A DNA stretch of 64,000 nucleotides from Chinchilla lanigera (Eukaryota; Chordata; Mammalia; Rodentia; Chinchillidae). The number at the start of each line of letters is the position of its first letter. Within the stretch, counting starts at the first letter, position 1. Below, one piece after another: positions 59,216 to 64,000 of this stretch. Where the stretch lies: positions 7,396,919 through 7,460,918 of the forward strand of contig NW_004955465.1 of assembly GCF_000276665.1 (NCBI RefSeq). The letters run 5' to 3'. A program made the translations under genes and the position numbers. Under the pieces are notes generated by a model, which saw only the letters and a list, made by a program, of their open reading frames with translations, did no database searches and was not told the origin of the DNA.

Positions 59216-59420
59216 AAAGGTTTTTTTTAAAAGCTCTCTTCCAAAGCAATAATGTCACAAGAGGCTGACTCACAAATCATCTGTTTCCTCCTTCCCCATA
59301 TACAGTTCAATTCAACAGACATTACTCCTTCCATCTTCAGGAAAAATAATCTTTTGACTTTTGAGCTTGTGTTTAAACCAAAGTTGCTTAATGGTTTCCT
59401 TCAATTTTCTCCATGTTCAG

Positions 59421-59609
59421 ACTACCTTACTGTCACAGATGTTCACTTATTCAAAGAGAAATGGGACAGCAACAAGATCGATCACCACACTGACAAGTAT
59501 GACAACAACAAGTTGATTGTCCGGAGAGGGCAGTCTTTCTACGTCCAGATTGACTTCGATCGTCCATATGACCCAAGGAAGGACCTCTTCAGGGTGGAAT
59601 ATGTCATCG
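59421..59609 (+). CDS. F13A1: F13A1 exon 3: start of the beta-sandwich domain
   Basis: The exon is 189 nt, with acceptor TTCTCCATGTTCAG and donor GTGAGTG at 59610, both phase 1. The split codon G|AC gives Asp43. The 63-residue segment covers roughly residues 43-105 and contains [36 protein letters not shown] and [16 protein letters not shown], all readily matched to human F13A1. It forms the first strands of the N-terminal transglutaminase beta-sandwich (about residues 38-184). Differences from human are conservative, for example Lys for Arg, Ile for Val and Asp for Glu. The frame stays open leftward into the intron as far as a chance ATG at 59252; the splice acceptor shows the true exon limit. 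There is no frameshift or stop inside the exon. Confidence 0.97.
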
Positions 59610-60279
59610 GTGAGTGCAAAGGGCAAGCCCCCATCCTGATACCATGGGTCAGCTTACAGAGTGGGGTGGGTACAGGTGTGGCTGCATTACTTCCTAGCAT
59701 CATGTTTAACACTGCTGGACCTGGGATTACATCTAGCCCCTGGATCAATCTTTATTCTAACATGGGTCTGCATCATGTCAAATATCAATAATTTGAGTCT
59801 ACTTTAGCAAAAAATCTAGCATAACAAAAATAAGTACAGTTGGTAGGAAATGTCAGTTTAAATTATTTTTCTCCAAGGTTTTGGTTTTGGCATCCCATAG
59901 TTAAGACTTTTAATTTACCACCATGACTTAATTGCTTTTGTGTGCTGAAAATATTTGCAAATCGGAGCATCAACCTCCACTTATGCATATACAAATGTGT
60001 TCAGCTTTAATGTAGTCCCATGGGACCAGTCATGAAAAATAGGTGGTCCAATAAAGTTCAGCAGATACTTTGTTTTATAATCTCCTCTTAACGATTGACA
60101 ATTCATATTAGTTTCAAAGGTTCTGGGAAGTAACATTTAACTTTATTTGGTCCAATAATTCTCCAATTAATTTGATCACAGAGCCCTTTTATTAAGTAGT
60201 AGATATTAACATTTGAGATATTTTGATAATGATTTCACTAGGAATTTACAAGAGTATCAAGGAAGAAATTTACAGAAAA

Positions 60280-60340
60280 GCAAGGGTAGCTCAGTGTAAG
60301 GACACTTGCCCACCTTGTCTTTCACAACTTAAAGAAAATT
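60280..60340 (+). repeat. ID-like fragment, sense
   Basis: 'CAAGGGTAGCTCAGTGTAAG' with 'GACACTTGCCCACCTTGTC' resembles an ID head that has lost its second half. Confidence 0.4.
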
Positions 60341-60389
60341 TTAAAATTAGGCAATCATGACAATGGTGATTGAAAGGGACATGATAAAA

Positions 60390-61250
60390 TTCAGCAAATA
60401 TTTCTATAGAGTTTAAGTAAAACAAAAGTAGAAGGAAGTTCTTCCATTATAATAACAAAGATTATTTACTCCCAAAGCAACAATTTAAGTGGAAAAATGT
60501 TAACAAATTTAATTATAATCAGAAAATAGACAAGAAAATATATTGTCACTACTTTTCTTAAAGTATTGCTGTAAAACTTTAAGAAAATGAACAATAGGAG
60601 AGAAATAGCTGTTATGAATATGGAAAAATATGAGATAAAACTGCATATTTTGCTGATCTTATGATTGTATTTGTATAAAACTTACCAGATTAAAGAGAGA
60701 AAGCATAAAATCAGTAAAATTTTATAAGATGGTTAGATAGAAAAGAAAAACATAAAAATTAACATCTTACAAATACAAATAGAGAAAACATATCATATGT
60801 AATTTTCACCAAACCATAAAAGACCAAACTAAATATTCAAAACTAAGATGCAAAACTTATATGAAGTAGTTATTCAATATCCATAGGTGACATAAGTAAT
60901 TAATGAAAGCACAAACATGTTCTTAGATGAGAAGTTTCAATATTTTTAAGTCACTCACAATGTTGATCAAAGGGTATAGAATTTCAATGAGGTAGTAGAA
61001 TGAGTGTTATGTGCAGAATCATAACTAGTTAGTAGTAATAGTAAAACTTTTTGAAACTGCTAAAAAGTAGATTTTTAATATTCTCATTACAAGGAAATGA
61101 TGAGCATGGGAGATAATAGTTACACTAACTGGCTTGATTTAGTAATTTCACAATTTGTATACATATCACAAAAATCACATTGTACCCTATAAATATATAT
61201 AATTATTATCAATATAAAATCCTTCCAATATTAATAAATAAATTTAATAT
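60390..61250 (+). repeat. Old L1 (L1M-type), sense
   Basis: Diverged ORF2 text near 60535-60600 ('GTCACTACTTTTCTTAAAGT') is followed by a 3' region ending 'CACATTGTACCCTATAAATA'. It is full of stops. Confidence 0.6.
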
Positions 61251-61440
61251 ATTTATGATTATAAATGGCAATTTGAGGGTTTTGGTTTTTAGTTTTAGTT
61301 TTGTATAAAATAAACAAGTTCACTTGAAAGAACAATTATGCAATAATAACCACAAAACTATACAAAGAAATAATAAACAATAGGAGTGTTTTAATGAGTA
61401 ACAGCTATTAGGACACTACAAAAATATTTAGTAGTGCAAT

Positions 61441-61800
61441 GTATTAGTTAATTTTTCCATCACTAGGGTAAAATACCTGAGCCCAGCAACCTAAAGAAGG
61501 GGATGTTTACTTTGACTCCCGGTTTTAGAGGGTTTAGTCTGTGATTAACTGGCTCCAAGGCAGAAATGGTGTGGATAAGAAACTGGAAGGGGAGAGCTAC
61601 TCAGCATTTGGCAGCCAAAAAAGGGAAGAGACAAGAACAAACCCTTCCTCCTAACAGCACATTTTGTTATGAACTCATTAATGAATTGGTTCACTGATGA
61701 GTATAGTGCCCCCATCATCAACTAATCTTTTGTAAAGCCCCACCTTTGAGCACATGAGACTTGTGGGGGACATTTTAGATCTGAACCATAAGAGACACAA
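61441..61800 (-). repeat. ERVL-MaLR LTR, antisense, solo
   Basis: 'TGTATTAGTTAATTTTTCC' at the start, 'GGGTAAAATACCTGAGCCC', 'GTTATGAACTCATTAATGA' and 'TTTAGATCTGAACCATAAG' at the end. This is a near-complete LTR. Confidence 0.82.
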
Positions 61801-61879
61801 CACAGAATCCAGAAATAGGTTTCAGAATGTAAGGGAAGTTAATGCAGTGGTAGATTTCATACAGTAAGGAACATATGTG

Positions 61880-62570
61880 GGATATTTTGCTTGTTTGCTT
61901 CTTAAAAAAATAAATGATGCCAGAACAACTGATTCTCCAACTGGAAGAAAATTTAAAAATTGACCTCTATTGTATATCATATATAATAATAAATTTCAGA
62001 CAGAATAAATATAATATAAAGCATAAAAGTCTTATAAAACAAATTGTGAGAATATGAATCAGACAGCTAAGATTATAAGCTTTGAAACTATAAAGAAAAC
62101 TGTATAAACACATCAAAATACCACAAAAGGCTATAAATATGACCAAATGACCAAATCTGAATACATGACAAAATACATTCCTAAAGAATTCAATGGACAA
62201 AAGTTAGATCTGGAAAATTAATCAAAACCTAGGTCACAGTTAAAGAGTTAACCTAGAAAGTAAAGCTCATCCAGACACATACAATTTGGCAACAGAAATA
62301 TGCAAAGAACATAAAGACAAGTAACAAAAGAAAAAACCTGAACAGCTTATAATTATATGAAAACATGCTCAAATAGAGAAGCAAATCAAAGTAATATCTA
62401 TCAGGCTGGCAAAAATTTGGAAAAAACTATACTTTTGTTGATGTATGTGAAAAGTGTACAATGTGTGTGTGCATGTATATTTCAGCACAAAGGCAAGACT
62501 TTATTTAAAGACCCTTGTTATGTTTATAATATGATGAATACCCTGTACTTCGTGCATATCATCTGACACC
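61880..62570 (+). repeat. Old L1 ORF2 remnant, sense
   Basis: The A-rich text follows a late L1 ORF2 part ('CAACTGGAAGAAAATTTAAA', 'GACCAAATGACCAAATCTGA', 'CAGGCTGGCAAAAATTTGG'). It may be the same old insertion as 60390-61250, or a second one. Confidence 0.5.
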
Positions 62571-63616
62571 CATGTGAAATTCTGTCCACAGCTCTGCTGC
62601 AACTGAAAGGGTATTTCTTTTTCTTTTGCCATGGTAGTGTCAGGGAAAATGATGAGTGTCTTAGGTTAAGTTCCTAGGAAACAAACTTTGAGAAGTATGT
62701 TTGTGTGAGATTTTACCGAAGAATGTTCTCAGGATTCGTATCTTAGAGGGAGGGAAAGAAGGAGTTGGTGCCTGGTGAAGGGAGGAGTTGAATAACAAGG
62801 CAACAAAGGTCTCAGTGGACTCCAATGCTAACTCTGGAGCTGGACTGCTTCGGAAGAGTTGCCTCATTTCAAGGCAATGAATGAGAACTGTTAACTTCCA
62901 ACATTCACAATATGGGGCTATTCTGGGGCACACACTGCAACATCCACCACAGTGAGCATATGAAGTCTTTCCTTAAACCAAAGAAATAGTATAACTTTTA
63001 CTCATCAGTAAAAAGGAAGACAAAGCACGCTAAATCTTACTTGTAAGATAAAAACCCACACATTTCTTAAACCAACGTGCATTTTATTACTTCTTATAAC
63101 CGTGATGTGTACTTTCAGAGTATAGCTTTATGAATGGACATTATAGCATTACACTGTGGAACTTTCTACTTCCAAATTTGTTGTACATACAAGAAAAGAA
63201 AAATGGCAGAATTCCACATTTTGTTATTCAGTATATGAGAAGCCAAGTGCAGGTGGGACTTAAAGGACCAGCAATGGGGAATTGTCTTGATTGATGTCCT
63301 TTCTGTATCTCATGTGTCTCAGGAAGTTACAGGACAATCTCAGCTTTCACACTGCAACAGTGCTGAAAGCAGGTAGGGGAAAACATTGTTGAACACTCAC
63401 TGGGGCTCAGAAATAACTCTCTTAAAATGCAGTACTCATCTCAATAGGACCAAAGAAAGCCATGGAAATTAGGTTTTAAATGAAATTGCTATAATGAGAA
63501 AAGACAAATATCCAATATAAACTGGAAATGAAATTACGTACAAGGTTTGTATATGCAAGTGCTCCTCAGTATCAGAAAACCCAAAACGTGAAAATATTGG
63601 TTTAAGAAACAGAAAA

Positions 63617-63640
63617 GATAACACTTTGTAAAGTGTTATC
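63617..63640. repeat. Short perfect inverted repeat
   Basis: GATAACACTTT and AAAGTGTTATC are exact complements separated by GT. A partial extension exists (AAAA on the left, ACTTTT on the right). It lies in F13A1 intron 3. Confidence 0.85.
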
Positions 63641-63973
63641 ACTTTTTATTTATTATAAATACAGTAAATAATAAGAGAATCTTTTCAAATATCTCCTCTA
63701 TAGCATCATCACAATGAGATGAATCAAACATTACTACTTTTAAGGAACCTAACCATTGCTTAGAGAAAGCTGTTGTTATATTAAAGTTATAGAAAAATAA
63801 CTTTACACTTAGTAGCTTCTAGTTTATATTCATTGTTTTGTTATAGCTCTGTTCTATTTTCCTGTGACTGTATATAAGTCAGGATATGTTCACACTTTAT
63901 GTGTTGCTTTGTTGGTGTTCCCAAAACTTCCATCATGGGAATTTTTAATATGTGATTCTTCCTTCTAATCATG

Positions 63974-64000
63974 TTTTTTCCTTCCTTCCTTCTTTCTTTC
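63974..64000. repeat. (CTTC)n microsatellite, runs off the window
   Basis: TTTTCCTTCC units change to TTCTTTCTTTC at the window edge; the total length is unknown. Confidence 0.85.

Larger units (their letters stand above)
48765..59420 (+). other. F13A1: F13A1 intron 2
   Basis: This phase-1 intron of about 10.7 kb starts GTAGGA and ends CCATGTTCAG. It contains MIR fragments (48885-49060, 49735-49870, 54830-55225, 57925-58075, 59100-59215), an antisense L2-like piece (51750-52230), a sense MaLR LTR (53235-53662), an L2 3' end (55790-56380) and a sense ID SINE (57088-57200). Long stretches between these, including 49070-49730, 50060-51740, 52240-53230, 53670-54820, 56390-57070 and 57220-57920, show nothing I can name. 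Confidence 0.85.
46715..64000 (+). other. F13A1: F13A1 transcription unit, 5' part
   Basis: This is the 5' end of the gene for coagulation factor XIII subunit A. The protein is a protransglutaminase that, after thrombin cleavage and calcium binding, forms gamma-glutamyl-epsilon-lysine cross-links between fibrin chains. Plasma carries it in a complex with the B subunit; monocytes, macrophages and platelets hold a cellular A2 form. The call rests on two coding exons whose conceptual protein matches the human N-terminus closely, including the motifs [37 protein letters not shown] and RPYDPR. Exon order, strand, coding lengths (130 and 189 nt) and phases agree with one frame. Intron 1 is about 1.8 kb, intron 2 about 10.7 kb, and intron 3 runs off the window. 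The catalytic core and barrel domains are not in view. The left end is an inferred start of transcription and may be wrong by tens of bases. Confidence 0.95.
59610..64000 (+). other. F13A1: F13A1 intron 3, 5' part
   Basis: The intron begins GTGAGTG and runs to the window edge with no exon 4 recognised. It is very AT-rich and consists largely of old sense-strand L1 sequence (60390-61250 and 61880-62570), an antisense MaLR LTR between them (61441-61800), and an ID-like fragment near 60280-60340. The parts at 59620-60270 and 62580-63960 are otherwise unrecognised. A CTTC-type microsatellite begins at about 63974 and leaves the window. Confidence 0.8.

Noticed and set aside
59252..59420. ATG at 59252 giving a 179-codon frame that includes exon 3
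   Set aside because: The part before 59421 is intron with a clear acceptor, and the part after 59609 is intron following GTGAGT. Only 189 nt are exon.

Overview
The window is nuclear DNA of a placental mammal. It is AT-rich, about half recognisable retroposons, has no operons, and carries three exons of one vertebrate gene with normal GT/AG splice sites. The repeats point to a rodent. There are short tRNA-Ala-derived ID SINEs, and ID heads joined to a B1-like part (the B1-dID family known from squirrels, dormice and the mountain beaver), alongside rodent-type L1 and ERVL-MaLR LTRs. The youngest ID form, with a CCGGTACCGG palindrome, is not the usual sciurid one as I remember it, so I leave the species open within the squirrel-related clade.

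The only gene I can support is F13A1 (coagulation factor XIII A chain, a thrombin-activated transglutaminase), on the + strand. Its 5' part lies here: promoter at about 46.6-46.7 kb, non-coding exon 1 ending at 46783, exon 2 (start codon, activation peptide and thrombin site) at 48617-48764, and exon 3 (start of the beta-sandwich domain) at 59421-59609. Coding lengths of 130 and 189 nt and phase-1 junctions fit one continuous reading frame. The remaining exons lie beyond the right edge.

Positions 1-46.6 kb are intergenic. From left to right they hold: a pyrimidine tract with an assembly gap (2.9-3.2 kb); a 5'-inverted L1 (7.4-8.9 kb); old L1 ORF1-like sequence (9.8-10.9 kb); an antisense MaLR LTR (11 kb); three young ID SINEs (9.5, 12.5, 16.3 kb, the last with a second gap); an almost full-length but decayed L1 on the minus strand (17.6-23.6 kb); a short L1 end at 27.3 kb; MaLR LTRs at 31 and 34 kb; a MER2-like DNA transposon (32.4 kb); a MaLR provirus with both LTRs (41.1-43.4 kb); antisense L2 (43.5-44.1 kb); a sense LTR (44.3 kb); a 5'-truncated L1 (44.9-45.6 kb); and a GAGCTA-type microsatellite (45.8-46.0 kb). 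Introns 1 to 3 of F13A1 hold MIR, L2, MaLR, ID and old L1 pieces.

I found no novel multi-gene system. The points most worth a second look are Leu at activation-peptide position 34 (the site of the human Val34Leu variant), the twin-primed L1, the lineage-diagnostic SINE, and the paired-LTR element carrying a (GGAAT)n expansion in only one LTR.
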